This document shows, one piece after another, positions 33,071 to 42,005 of a stretch of 50,274 nt of DNA. The position numbers and the translations under genes are program-made. Each line of letters opens with the position of its first letter. Within the stretch, counting starts at the first letter, position 1. The DNA comes from Bifidobacterium breve. GTDB taxonomy: Bacteria; Actinomycetota; Acidimicrobiia; Acidimicrobiales; Ilumatobacteraceae. The notes beneath the pieces were generated by a model. It made no database searches and was not told where the DNA came from. It worked only from the letters and a program-made list of their open reading frames with translations. The DNA is taken from contig CAMCZG010000006.1 in NCBI GenBank assembly GCA_945886445.1, forward strand, positions 1-50,274, read 5' to 3'.

Positions 33071-33131
33071 GGGTTCTCGGCGCGGTATGTCCCGATTTAC
33101 GGTACATACCGCGCCGAGAACCCTCTTTTTT
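33070..33131 (+). terminator. Strong intrinsic terminator of pckG
   Basis: Perfect arms 33071-33090 and 33104-33123 (20 bp, extended by one A-T pair), a 13-base loop that can form a small inner hairpin, and then TCTTTTTTT. This is a textbook Rho-independent terminator and the strongest in the window. It abuts the stop codon of the convergent membrane protein gene and could also act on that strand. Confidence 0.93.
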
Positions 33132-33498
33132 AGCCAACAAGCATGGCGCGGATACCAAGACCCATGAGGAACAAGCTTCCTCCGCCGTACAACAAATACA
33201 ACTTGCCTTTGAGTTGATTGCGATATGAGTAAATAATGGCAATTGCAATGATGGCGACGAAGCCATAGAACGCATGGAATTGTGGGAACTCCAGTTTGTA
33301 ATGGTTGACCAACGCGACGCCCATGCCTACCTGCACAAATACTGCAACTTCTACAAAGGCAATAAACCACCACAAGGCACGAGTACGCAAACTCTCAATG
33401 CGATGCGCACCTAAAGACCACACGCCCGCAAGACCGTTACCGATAATGACGACCCACGTCCAGTTGGCATGAAGATCTTTCAAAAGCAATGCGAGCAC
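33130..33498 (-). CDS. Small four-helix membrane protein of unknown function
   Basis: 122 residues with four hydrophobic segments (about 14-30, 41-63, 74-92 and 101-118). Charged residues are placed between helices 1-2 (GAHRIESLRTR) and 3-4 (YRNQLKGK), suggesting cytoplasmic loops. It is followed directly by the pckG terminator on the other strand. No family recognised. Confidence 0.7.
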   Translation of the reverse strand: MLALLLKDLHANWTWVVIIGNGLAGVWSLGAHRIESLRTRALWWFIAFVEVAVFVQVGMGVALVNHYKLEFPQFHAFYGFVAIIAIAIIYSYRNQLKGKLYLLYGGGSLFLMGLGIRAMLVG

Positions 33499-33520
33499 TC
33501 TTAAAATCTATCTGATTTCC

Positions 33521-34087
33521 TCAGCGAATGAGGGTGTCGGCTTCGCGGCCCATCTCTTCAATAGTGAATGTTCCCTCATGAATGTGCACTGATGTGACGG
33601 AACAGTTATCGAGGCTCTTCACTACAAGGCGATCATCGGACAACGCTTCGCCAATAACCACGTTGATGGCAATGAAGTGGCTGAAGATGACCGCATCGTG
33701 CGGTAGTGCACTGAGAGTGTCTAAAAGGTCTCGGCGGTACTGCGTGTAAACATCGCCATCGCTTATTCCTAGTTGTGTCCATGTGCCAGCCATTGCAATA
33801 TGCAACCATTCCACACGCGCCTCAAGTTCAACACCCACAGGTGAAGGAATCTCTGCCACACGCGGTTCAATAGTTGGTGTGGTGTTCCACAATGCGCTGA
33901 GCGGGCCAGAAGTTTCTTGACACCTACGCAACGGACTTGAATACACCGGTAGCGGGCCCAACCCCACTAAGCGTTGCGCAACTTCTACTGATTGCTCTTT
34001 GCCCAGATCATCAAGCACTGGGTCGCGGTCAACATTCCAACCCGCTGCTGCCCTGCCGTGACGCACAAGGTGTAAGCGTACGCTCAC
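33521..34087 (-). CDS. Histidine phosphatase superfamily protein
   Basis: 188 residues. The catalytic RHG motif is LHLVRHGRAAAG at the N-terminus; YSSPLRRCQET provides the conserved arginine and VIFSHFIAINVV the second histidine. The family includes phosphoglycerate mutases and broad phosphatases; the substrate is unknown. Its GTG start overlaps the PIG-L deacetylase stop by 4 bases (GTGA), so the two proteins are probably made together. Confidence 0.88.
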   Translation of the reverse strand: MSVRLHLVRHGRAAAGWNVDRDPVLDDLGKEQSVEVAQRLVGLGPLPVYSSPLRRCQETSGPLSALWNTTPTIEPRVAEIPSPVGVELEARVEWLHIAMAGTWTQLGISDGDVYTQYRRDLLDTLSALPHDAVIFSHFIAINVVIGEALSDDRLVVKSLDNCSVTSVHIHEGTFTIEEMGREADTLIR

Positions 34088-34881
34088 GAAAAAATCCAGT
34101 CTTGTTTCGGTTCAGTTGGAACTCCACGCTTCAAAAACCACTCTGTACCAAAAGCAATGGCAAAGACCTCTGGTGGCATTTTCGATACAAAACTGCTGTC
34201 AGTAATTTGGCTCGCGTGTTTGAACAACGACTCACGCTTTTGTTCTAAATAACTACTGACGTCGATGCGATGCGTTAACTCATTTTCCGGCATTCCCATT
34301 GGGTTGCCATCGTCGGCTGGCCCGTCGACATCAAATTCTTCACCTTCGGCAACTTCGCCAGAGCCACGTGCCATTTCTTGCAGGCGGCGAAAAGAGTCGC
34401 GGTTCATTGTTGCTTCATACACTTCGCTCACAGCTGCAATTTCTGCAGCGCGGTAGCCCACTTTGTGCACCGAAATATGATCGGGGTGGCCGTAGTTACC
34501 ATGCCAGTCGTAAGTGGTGAGCACCGTTGCGCCATACTTTTTTAAAATTGCAGCAAGCTGTTCTGCAGCTTCTTCCACTGACACATTCATAAAAGCACGC
34601 TTGTCGCTATTTTGTGGCCATCCGGTCATTCCACTGTCGTGGTACCCCAGCCACTCCAAATGTTGAATGCCGAGCACTGCGCACGATTCTTGCGTTTCGC
34701 GACGCCGCAATTCAGCGAGAGCTTCCGCATCATCAACGCCAGGCGGACGCTGACCATGTTCACCACCTGTAGCCACTACAAGTACAACCGTGTGTCCTTC
34801 TTTCACTGCCCTGGCGAGTGTTCCCCCTGAAGAAATACTTTCGTCGTCGGGGTGAGCATGAAATGCAACAAGTACGCCCAC
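34084..34881 (-). CDS. PIG-L/LmbE family deacetylase
   Basis: 265 residues. The zinc-binding AHPDDE motif lies at residues 9-14 and the later zinc histidine is in YGHPDHISVH. The family removes acetyl or acyl groups from GlcNAc-type substrates and includes MshB and Mca of mycothiol metabolism, which actinobacteria use as their thiol. The VVATGGEHGQRPPG segment resembles that of Mca. No other mycothiol genes are nearby, so the role stays open. GTG start, 3 bases after the CoA-transferase. Confidence 0.88.
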   Translation of the reverse strand: MGVLVAFHAHPDDESISSGGTLARAVKEGHTVVLVVATGGEHGQRPPGVDDAEALAELRRRETQESCAVLGIQHLEWLGYHDSGMTGWPQNSDKRAFMNVSVEEAAEQLAAILKKYGATVLTTYDWHGNYGHPDHISVHKVGYRAAEIAAVSEVYEATMNRDSFRRLQEMARGSGEVAEGEEFDVDGPADDGNPMGMPENELTHRIDVSSYLEQKRESLFKHASQITDSSFVSKMPPEVFAIAFGTEWFLKRGVPTEPKQDWIFS

Positions 34882-34884
34882 GCC

Positions 34885-36042
34885 TCAGGCTTCTTTCACT
34901 GCGCCGCTAGCGACAAGTGCATCAATATCTGTTGTGGCAAAGCCACAAATTTCAAGCACCTCGCGCGTGTGCTGGCCAGCATGCGCAGGCGTCAACGTGA
35001 GTTCGCTCTGTGTGCGAGAAAAACGTGGAGCAGGCGATGGCTGCATGACGCCACCATGCTCAACAAATGTTTTGCGTTCAACGTTGTGTGGGTGCTGAGC
35101 AGCCTGGCTCATTGTGAGTACCGGTGCAAAACACACATCGGTTGCCTCCATAATGTCGCACCACTCGCGCTGCGTTTTTGCTGCAAACACTTCAGCGAGA
35201 CGGGCCTTCAAATGTGGCCACTGCGACTTATCCATTTGCTTCGCAAACTCAGCATCACCCTCTAAACCAGTAAGGCGCATGAGTTCCGCGTAAAACTGCG
35301 GCTCAATGGAACCGAGCGAAACATATTCACCGTCTTTGCACTTGTACACGTCATAAAAGTGCGCACCAGTATCGAGCAGGTTTGTTCCGGGCTCATCTTC
35401 GTTGAACATGCCCACATTTTTCATTGCCCAGAACATGCTCATGAGCACCGCAGTGCCATCGACCATTGCAGTATCTACCACTTGACCCTTGCCACTTTTT
35501 TGAGCCTCCAACAATGCAGCCACCACTCCGAGAGCGAGGAACATACCGCCACCACCAAAGTCGCCCACCATGTTGAGCGGAGGGGTGGGCATTTCACCAG
35601 CACGGCCAAAGTGCTTCAATGCGCCGGCGAGTGAGATGTAGTTGATGTCGTGACCAGCTGCTGGCCCGTACATGCCGGTTTGACCCCAACCCGTCATGCG
35701 GCCAAACACCACTTTCGGGTTGCGCGCCAAACATGCGTCGGGCCCAATGCCTAAACGCTCCATGACGCCAGGTCGAAAACCTTCGATAATTGCATCTGCA
35801 CCTTCAACCAGAGTTAAGAGCGTTTCTACTCCTGCGGGGTTTTTCAAATCGATGGCGATGTTGCGACGACCGCGCAACAAAATGTCGAAGTGAGGAGTTT
35901 CTGGTGCTGGCCCGCGTACCGACTGTGCACGTTCAACGCGAATGACCTCGGCTCCAAGATCTGACAACAACATTGCAGCAAAAGGACCCGGCCCGATGCC
36001 TGCAATTTCAATGACCCGATAACCGCTCAGTGGACCAGCCAT
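34885..36042 (-). CDS. Family III CoA-transferase (CaiB/BaiF or methylacyl-CoA racemase type)
   Basis: 385 residues. The N-terminal AGPLSGYRVIEIAGIGPGPFAAMLLSDLGAEVIRVER is typical, followed by NIAIDLKNPAG, FRPGVMERLGIGPD and the region AGHDINYISLAGAL, which holds the conserved catalytic aspartate. Such enzymes move CoA between acids or racemise 2-methylacyl-CoA in branched-chain lipid breakdown. ATG at 36042 (with an AGGA site) is preferred over the longer frame. It lies upstream of the deacetylase and phosphatase genes with tight spacing. Confidence 0.9.
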   Translation of the reverse strand: MAGPLSGYRVIEIAGIGPGPFAAMLLSDLGAEVIRVERAQSVRGPAPETPHFDILLRGRRNIAIDLKNPAGVETLLTLVEGADAIIEGFRPGVMERLGIGPDACLARNPKVVFGRMTGWGQTGMYGPAAGHDINYISLAGALKHFGRAGEMPTPPLNMVGDFGGGGMFLALGVVAALLEAQKSGKGQVVDTAMVDGTAVLMSMFWAMKNVGMFNEDEPGTNLLDTGAHFYDVYKCKDGEYVSLGSIEPQFYAELMRLTGLEGDAEFAKQMDKSQWPHLKARLAEVFAAKTQREWCDIMEATDVCFAPVLTMSQAAQHPHNVERKTFVEHGGVMQPSPAPRFSRTQSELTLTPAHAGQHTREVLEICGFATTDIDALVASGAVKEA

Positions 36043-36083
36043 AATTTCATTCCTTTTTCTGTGAATTGTTGATGTAAGAGTTG

Positions 36084-36962
36084 TTAGACGCGAGCAGTTA
36101 ACTCGAGAAATTCTGAGACATACCGCGGCCACAATGGCTCGGGAAGATCGTGACCCATGTCTTCAAGCATCACGAGTTTTGCCCCAGGAATAATTTCGGC
36201 AGTGCGCTCTCCGCCATCGGGCGCAATGAGCGTGTCGTCGAGACCGTGCAATACAAGTGTTGGCATGGTGAGTTTCGCTAAACCTTCAGAACGGCGTCCA
36301 CTGGCATAAATGGCGGCGAGTTGCCGCGGGCCACCTTCGGGGTAAAAACTTCTGTCGAAATCAACCGCAGCTTGCGCACGCGTACGTTGAGCGTCTCGAT
36401 ATTTTTTTGAATGCCACACCAACCACGAAGCTGAAGAATCTAAATACTCTTCACGCGAAGTAGGGGGCGCCGTAAAGAACGACTCCATTGCTTCTGGAGT
36501 GGGCTGCCCCACTTCTGGCTCGCCAGGCTGCGACATGACCGAGGTCAGCGACAACACGCGATGTGGATGCTCAATGGCAACCGTTTGAGCAATCATTCCA
36601 CCCATTGATGCGCCCATCACATGGGCTTTGGCAATACCAAGGCCGTCAAGCACTCCCATGGCATCGGCTGCCATATGTGTAAGCGTGTAAGGAACTTCCG
36701 GAATAGGTTCTTCCATGAGTGCGGCCGTAATGACTGCAGTGGTGTTGACCACCACACCATCTAATTTGGTTGACAGCCCACAATCGCGGTTGTCGAAGCG
36801 GACGACGTGAAAGTTCTGCGCGGCAAAAAGTTTGCACAAATTTTCATGCCACGAGGTGAGCTGCGCCGAGAAACCCGAAATGAGCAGCAACGCTGGGTCG
36901 ACTGGGTTCCCAAAGGTTTCGTATTCAATGGTGATACCTGTAGGCAGAGAAAGTTGTGGCAC
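36084..36962 (-). CDS. Alpha/beta hydrolase
   Basis: 292 residues with the alpha/beta-hydrolase order: strand VDPALLLISGFSAQL (oxyanion region), FDNRDCGLS, the nucleophile elbow GASMGGMIAQ, the acid near VLHGLDDTLIAPDGG and the histidine in LEDMGHDLPEPLW. The combination of FDNRDCGLST and GASMGGMIAQ is common in actinobacterial esterase-like proteins of unknown substrate. It starts with GTG and lies 12 bases after the aldo/keto reductase. Confidence 0.9.
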   Translation of the reverse strand: MPQLSLPTGITIEYETFGNPVDPALLLISGFSAQLTSWHENLCKLFAAQNFHVVRFDNRDCGLSTKLDGVVVNTTAVITAALMEEPIPEVPYTLTHMAADAMGVLDGLGIAKAHVMGASMGGMIAQTVAIEHPHRVLSLTSVMSQPGEPEVGQPTPEAMESFFTAPPTSREEYLDSSASWLVWHSKKYRDAQRTRAQAAVDFDRSFYPEGGPRQLAAIYASGRRSEGLAKLTMPTLVLHGLDDTLIAPDGGERTAEIIPGAKLVMLEDMGHDLPEPLWPRYVSEFLELTARV

Positions 36963-36974
36963 TTGCCCACTCTA

Positions 36975-38015
36975 CTAGCGGCGGTTTTCCGCGCGTAATG
37001 CAGGAGTCTCCCAGCGCGCTTCATCGGGGGTCACCGTTGTTCCCGGAGCCACAAGGGCATCAATACGGTCAAGAATTTCCGGGCTCAACACCACTTCATC
37101 GGCACCAAGAACCGTTGTGAGATGCTCCATAATGCGCGGTCCAATGATGGCACTCGTGACCCCAGGGTGATGCAGCACCCAGGCCAGGGACAGCTGAGCC
37201 AGCGTGACCCCAACTTCGTCGGCAATGAGCACGAGATCTTCAACGAGGTTCATTTTCTTTTGGTTCGCAGGGTCACTGACATCGAAACGAGCAGGTGCGC
37301 GCTGTGCGCGACCTTCACTACGTTGAGCGGCATTTGCGCGATACACGCCCGACAACCACCCACCGTTGAGTGGGCTCCACACCAAAGTTCCCATATTCAA
37401 TTTTTGGCACGTGGGTAAAAGATCGCGTTCAATCCACCGCACAAAAATGCTGTACGGGGGCTGCTCGGTGCTGAAGGGAATATACCGATGGTCGCTGGCA
37501 ACCCACGCAGCCTCCATGAGGTGTTCCGCTGGAAAGGTGGAAGTACCAAAGGCGCGAATCTTGCCTTGATGCACAAGGTCATTGAGTGCCGATAACGATT
37601 CCTCAATGGGCACATTCGTGTCGGGGCGGTGCAATTGATACAAGTCGATGTAATCGGTATTCAGTCGTCGCAAACTGTCTTCGCATGACTTCAAAATATG
37701 TCGCCGACTATTACCCCACGTATTTGGTGCGCGGTCAACTGCGAATGGCCCGCCGTCAATAGGGAAATGACACTTAGTTGCCAAAATAACATTGTCGCGA
37801 CGTCCACCCGCTAGCGCCTTGCCCGTAATAACTTCGCTATCGCCAGCGGAATACACGTCGGCAGTATCGACAAAGTTGATGCCTTCATCGAGGGCGCGGT
37901 GCACAATGCGCACACAGTCGTCGTGGTCGCTATTTCCCCATGACCCAAACATCATGTTGCCTAAGCACAACGGCGAAACGAGCATTCCGGTACGACCAAG
38001 TGGAGAATATTTCAT
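36975..38015 (-). CDS. Aldo/keto reductase
   Basis: 346 residues of the NADPH-dependent AKR family. The tetrad is visible: Asp and Tyr in FVDTADVYSAGDSE, Lys in ILATKCHF and His in YIDLYQLHRPD. GTSTFPAEHL and TSAIIGPRIMEHL belong to the cofactor-binding end. The N-terminus MKYSPLGRTGMLVSPLCLG is standard. Substrate unknown. The ATG follows TAGTTT by 6 bases and also has a GAAGAG site. Confidence 0.92.
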   Translation of the reverse strand: MKYSPLGRTGMLVSPLCLGNMMFGSWGNSDHDDCVRIVHRALDEGINFVDTADVYSAGDSEVITGKALAGGRRDNVILATKCHFPIDGGPFAVDRAPNTWGNSRRHILKSCEDSLRRLNTDYIDLYQLHRPDTNVPIEESLSALNDLVHQGKIRAFGTSTFPAEHLMEAAWVASDHRYIPFSTEQPPYSIFVRWIERDLLPTCQKLNMGTLVWSPLNGGWLSGVYRANAAQRSEGRAQRAPARFDVSDPANQKKMNLVEDLVLIADEVGVTLAQLSLAWVLHHPGVTSAIIGPRIMEHLTTVLGADEVVLSPEILDRIDALVAPGTTVTPDEARWETPALRAENRR

Positions 38016-38042
38016 CTCTTCAAACTACAAGGTGTGGTGCTT

Positions 38043-38726
38043 CTACAAACGAGCGAGGTCATTGCCTAATCGTGTGAGTGCATCATTTGTGCGCGCCCCC
38101 CACCAGAAAAGGTCTTTGCCATCAATAATGCGCACATCGGAAATGCCTGTACGTTCTTGCACTTCGCCAATGTGGCGCTCGGCAAATATATAAGGCTCGG
38201 TTGGCAACAAAACAATTTGCGCATTGAGACCCGCAAGATCTTCATCGCTCAGCGTGGGGTACGCGTCGGGAGAATTGGGTTGAAAAACGTGGATGCCGAG
38301 ACACCGCAACAAGGTGGCGCCATAAGTTTCTCGGCTAATGGTCATCCATGGTCTTCGCCATATAGGAACAAATGCAACACTGCGCTGTTCCTGCTCTACT
38401 AGTTCGCCGAGCGGCAGTGTTGGCCCACCAACGAGGTCAGACAGTCGCTGCATTTCACGCGGCACATCGTGTACCGACACCACGTGCAGGTCACATACCG
38501 CTAGGCCATGCGCAATGAGCGACTCGGCATCTTCTTTTCGATTCTCTTCACGATCAAGAACCACAAGATCGGGCTTCAACGCAACAATGGCGGCGATATC
38601 GGGATCTTTGGTTCCTCCTACATGGCGCAAAGAGGGTTGTTCGCAAAACCGCGTGCATGCAGTTGGTTCAATATTCCAGGCCAGCAATGTTTCCGTTACC
38701 GATGGAACAAGGCTAACAATTTTCAT
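38043..38726 (-). CDS. Helical-backbone metal-receptor-fold (BtuF-like) protein without signal peptide
   Basis: 227 residues starting MKIVSLVPSVTETLLAW, the first strand of the BtuF/FhuD-type periplasmic binding fold, followed by IAAIVALKPDLVVLDREENRKED and later ISRETYGATLLRCLG. No signal peptide or lipobox is present, so the protein is predicted to be cytoplasmic, unlike ABC-transporter receptors. No permease or ATPase gene is adjacent. Its start overlaps the stop of the PH-domain membrane protein by 4 bases. Ligand unknown. Confidence 0.8.
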   Translation of the reverse strand: MKIVSLVPSVTETLLAWNIEPTACTRFCEQPSLRHVGGTKDPDIAAIVALKPDLVVLDREENRKEDAESLIAHGLAVCDLHVVSVHDVPREMQRLSDLVGGPTLPLGELVEQEQRSVAFVPIWRRPWMTISRETYGATLLRCLGIHVFQPNSPDAYPTLSDEDLAGLNAQIVLLPTEPYIFAERHIGEVQERTGISDVRIIDGKDLFWWGARTNDALTRLGNDLARL

Positions 38727-39331
38727 GAATCAATAATCTTGCGTTTTTCTCGTTCAAATTCTTCACGAGTAACTGCACCGCGGTGCAATAGACCCTCAAG
38801 TTTTTCTAATTGAGTTGCAACGTCATTGGTGCGCATTCCCGTGCGACCATCCATACGTAATTGCACTTGTTCGAGCAACATTTTCTTCACAATTTGCGGC
38901 CGTTGAATGTCGGAGAACCTCTGTTGCCCATCTTGCCCGCCAGATTCAATGAGCAAGTCGCCTGCACCAAGTATGCGTTCAATAATGCTTTGATTAAAGT
39001 TCACATTGTTCACGCGCTCTATAGGAATTTCTATTCCTTGTTTCGAGAAAAATCCGCTTTGGTAAATGACGCGGTAACTCGTGACGGCAAAATGGGTGGA
39101 ACGCCATAAAAGGAACTTCCAGCCCACCCACAAAGCCGCAAGAGCCAATACGCCAGCAGAGATTTTGGGAAGAAAGTTCCAGAATCCTCCATCAATTTTT
39201 GATGCAATAAATACTTCGGCGACGACGACAGGAATAAGTACTCCTACCGACTCGGCGAAATACCACCAATGGGGGTGGATGTCGAGAATGAGATCTTCGT
39301 TCTGGTTCAGCATGTCTTGCGGCAATGGCAT
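38723..39331 (-). CDS. PH-domain (DUF304-like) membrane protein with SHOCT tail
   Basis: 202 residues. Two hydrophobic segments near the N-terminus (about 27-45 and 57-75) precede a bacterial PH-like domain (HFAVTSYRVIYQSGFFSKQGIEIPIERV). A C-terminal SHOCT-type helical pair ends the protein (LEKLEGLLHRGAVTREEFEREKR). The frame is open to a GTG at 39358, but MPLPQDMLNQNEDLILDIHP is the family's usual start. TACTAT lies 9 bases upstream, with no ribosome site. Function unknown; probably a membrane-associated scaffold. Confidence 0.85.
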   Translation of the reverse strand: MPLPQDMLNQNEDLILDIHPHWWYFAESVGVLIPVVVAEVFIASKIDGGFWNFLPKISAGVLALAALWVGWKFLLWRSTHFAVTSYRVIYQSGFFSKQGIEIPIERVNNVNFNQSIIERILGAGDLLIESGGQDGQQRFSDIQRPQIVKKMLLEQVQLRMDGRTGMRTNDVATQLEKLEGLLHRGAVTREEFEREKRKIIDS

Positions 39332-39410
39332 GTGCCCACAATAGTAAAGAATTCGCACGTAATACCTCTCTTGTCGCCCACTGTGGCACCCAACCTCTAT
39401 CGTGAAGGCA

Positions 39411-41282
39411 ATGTCTGCTTCGTCGCTCCTGTATGCCCTAGACGCTGAACAGCATCAGGCGGTCACCGCTCCAGCCGATGCTGTCATTGTGCTAGCAGGT
39501 GCCGGTTCGGGGAAAACAACAGTTCTCACTCAGCGCATCGACTACCGCATCGATAACGCCACCGCCGACGCTGAACATACATTGGCTATTACCTTCACCC
39601 GTGAAGCAGCAGCCCAACTACGCCGGCGCACACCACGCGGAATTCATACCGGTACTTTTCACGCCATTGCTTTTGCTCTCTTACGCCAGCGCTACACCGA
39701 CCAAGGTCGCCCTATGGCGACGGTGCTCACCAATCGGTATGGCATCGTCAATGAATGCATCAAGTTCATTCGCTCGCGCGTCAGCGTTAATGAAGCACTC
39801 AGCGAACTTGAATGGCTGCAAGCCAGAGCACTAACCCCACCTGCTTACACCGCAGCCGCTACCGCGGCAAAGCGCACCACAACTGCCAAACCAGAAGATC
39901 TGGAAAAGGTATTTTCTGAATACGAAAAAACGAAGGCAAAGCGCGGTGTGGTCGACTTGGGCGATCTCCTCTCACGCACTACACACGATATTGCAAACGA
40001 TTTCGACTACGCCGAAGCAACAAGATGGCGCTATAGGCACCTTCTTGTCGACGAGGCTCAAGACATGAACCCTCAGCAATTTGCGTTCTTTTCTGCACTG
40101 CGTGGAAAAAATCGCGACGTGTTTGTTGTAGGTGACCCACTGCAATCGATCTATGGGTGGAACGGAGCAGAGCCATCACTGTTCGACACTCTTCCCGAAA
40201 AACTCGGTGGCGCCCATATTGTGCACTTGGTCAACAACTATCGCTGCTCCCCTGTCATTGTTTCCGCTGGCTTGCACGTTCTTACCAACAACGGCATTCC
40301 CGCAACGGCACGTTCCACCAAACTCGATGGCGATGCAATTACTATTCAGGGTTACGCCAATGAGCACGACGAAGCAAATGGCATTGCGCTTCTTGCTACG
40401 CAAGCTCATCGCTCTCTTGCCAGGTGGAGCGACATCGCCGTTCTTGTGCGCACCAACACTCAGCGCGAAATTGTTGCTGGAGCTTTGAAGAAACACCACA
40501 TACCTGTTCTTGCGCGAGGTCAATCAGCAGTAGTTGCTCCTTTGTTACAAGAAGTCGCCGCGCTCACTCACCGCTATGCACTTGCCGACTGGGCGCTAGA
40601 ACTACGCGTGGCATCAGAACCTGAGTCTCCAGAGTTTCTCTTGTCTGAACAAGTGAATGAATTTCTTCAAGATCACCCCACGGGTGCCGCGCATGGCTCC
40701 ATGTTTATGACGTGGCTGTCTACCGTTGGTCAGCGCTCCAACCACAGCGAAGACGGCATCGAGTTGCTCACTTTCCATGCGGCTAAAGGTCGCGAATGGA
40801 ATACCGTTTTCATTGCCGGAGCCGAACAGGGTTTGCTCCCACACTCCTCTTCACGCACGGCGGTTCAAAAGGCTGAAGAAGTGCGCTTGGCCTACGTTGC
40901 TATTACTCGTGCTGCAGAAAAGCTGTTTGTTACCCATGCCGCCGAACGCAATAGCCGTAAAGCTCGCCCGAGTAAATATTTTGTAAACCTTCCCCTCGGT
41001 GAAACCACTGCGGCTCGCATGCCAGAAGAAATTATGCAATACGCAAAAGCTGTGAGTGCTGCCACACCTAAAGGGGCACTACGGGCATGGCGCAAAGAGC
41101 GTGCGCGCCAGCTGAAAACCACCGAGGTAGGCATTTGCAACGATGCAACACTTGCTCGCCTCGAAAAAGAAATGCCAACTTCTCTTGAAGAACTTGCATC
41201 TATTTTTGGTGCGCTTACTGCAGAGTCACTTGCACCAAGCCTCTTGCCGCTACTCGCTCAGTTCACCGCGCCGAATACGTAG
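39411..41282 (+). CDS. UvrD/Rep-family DNA helicase with HRDC domain (UvrD2-like)
   Basis: About 623 residues. Superfamily 1A motifs appear in order: Walker A AGAGSGKTTVLTQRI, TFTREAAAQL, VDEAQDMNPQQ, GDPLQSIYGWNGA, VNNYRCSP, LTFHAAKGREWNTVFIAG and LAYVAITRAAEKL. The last 65 residues (LRAWRKERARQL ... LARLEKEMPTSLEELASIFG) resemble an HRDC domain, the hallmark of mycobacterial UvrD2; its C-terminal cysteine motif is absent. It is a 3'-5' helicase by family. The start may be ATG at 39411 or GTG at 39402. The last 33 bases overlap the convergent thioesterase. Confidence 0.9.
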   Translation: MSASSLLYALDAEQHQAVTAPADAVIVLAGAGSGKTTVLTQRIDYRIDNATADAEHTLAITFTREAAAQLRRRTPRGIHTGTFHAIAFALLRQRYTDQGRPMATVLTNRYGIVNECIKFIRSRVSVNEALSELEWLQARALTPPAYTAAATAAKRTTTAKPEDLEKVFSEYEKTKAKRGVVDLGDLLSRTTHDIANDFDYAEATRWRYRHLLVDEAQDMNPQQFAFFSALRGKNRDVFVVGDPLQSIYGWNGAEPSLFDTLPEKLGGAHIVHLVNNYRCSPVIVSAGLHVLTNNGIPATARSTKLDGDAITIQGYANEHDEANGIALLATQAHRSLARWSDIAVLVRTNTQREIVAGALKKHHIPVLARGQSAVVAPLLQEVAALTHRYALADWALELRVASEPESPEFLLSEQVNEFLQDHPTGAAHGSMFMTWLSTVGQRSNHSEDGIELLTFHAAKGREWNTVFIAGAEQGLLPHSSSRTAVQKAEEVRLAYVAITRAAEKLFVTHAAERNSRKARPSKYFVNLPLGETTAARMPEEIMQYAKAVSAATPKGALRAWRKERARQLKTTEVGICNDATLARLEKEMPTSLEELASIFGALTAESLAPSLLPLLAQFTAPNT

Positions 41283-42005
41283 CAGGCGCTCAAAAACTTC
41301 GGGTCGCATAGAAATAAAAAGCCCCTCGGCTTCAGCGCACTTCGTTTCGCCATTCATCAGAGTTGCCACAGTGAAAATTTTCCGCCCTTCAATGCGGTCA
41401 ATTCGCCCTTCAAAAACAAGCTCTGCATGCAACGGCGTTGGCGACGAATAACGCACCGTTAACTGCCCTGTCATTCCAGGGTTTCCTGTCAGCGACTGGG
41501 TGATACCAAGTACTTCATCGAACGCTGCAGCTATAACACCTCCGTGCACACACCCGGGAGGACCCTCAAACACATCGGCAAAACTTACTCGGCCAACCAC
41601 TCGTGCCGTGGAGTGGTCTCCAGCAGTGAGCTGACGAATTTCAATTGTCATGGGGGGCGCAACAGGGTTCATTGAGCCAATGATTGGGCTGCGATCAAGA
41701 AATGAGTTGCCCACGCCATACGAACCGTCGGCACGAGGCGCTAACGATGTACCAGTTTTTCCAGTAAAGGGGTGCTCACGCATGAGTTGTTCCACTTCTT
41801 GCACCTTTGCAGTGAGTTCATTCACCACGTCTACACCCGCCGACAATTTCATTATTGCATCGGACATGTTGCGGGCAGCTGTGGCAAGTTGATCGCGTGC
41901 ATTTTCTTCTGGAGACTTCCCGAGAGTTCGCTCGTGGAAGCCTTGAAACATTTTCTCTACAGCTTCAGAGCTGAAAGTACTGGTTTCAAATGACTCGTCG
42001 CTCAC
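41250..42005 (-). CDS. Hotdog-fold (PaaI/4HBT-type) thioesterase family protein
   Basis: 251 residues. The C-terminal half is a hotdog domain with the motif CVHGGVIAAAFDEVLG (His-Gly-Gly and the later acidic residue) and LTVRYSSPTPLHAELVFEGRI. The N-terminal 100 residues are helical and include a QEVEQLMREHPF segment, making it longer than a minimal thioesterase. An acyl-CoA hydrolase role is likely but the substrate is unknown. The GTG start overlaps the exonuclease gene by 4 bases. Confidence 0.85.
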   Translation of the reverse strand: MSDESFETSTFSSEAVEKMFQGFHERTLGKSPEENARDQLATAARNMSDAIMKLSAGVDVVNELTAKVQEVEQLMREHPFTGKTGTSLAPRADGSYGVGNSFLDRSPIIGSMNPVAPPMTIEIRQLTAGDHSTARVVGRVSFADVFEGPPGCVHGGVIAAAFDEVLGITQSLTGNPGMTGQLTVRYSSPTPLHAELVFEGRIDRIEGRKIFTVATLMNGETKCAEAEGLFISMRPEVFERLLRIRRGELSE

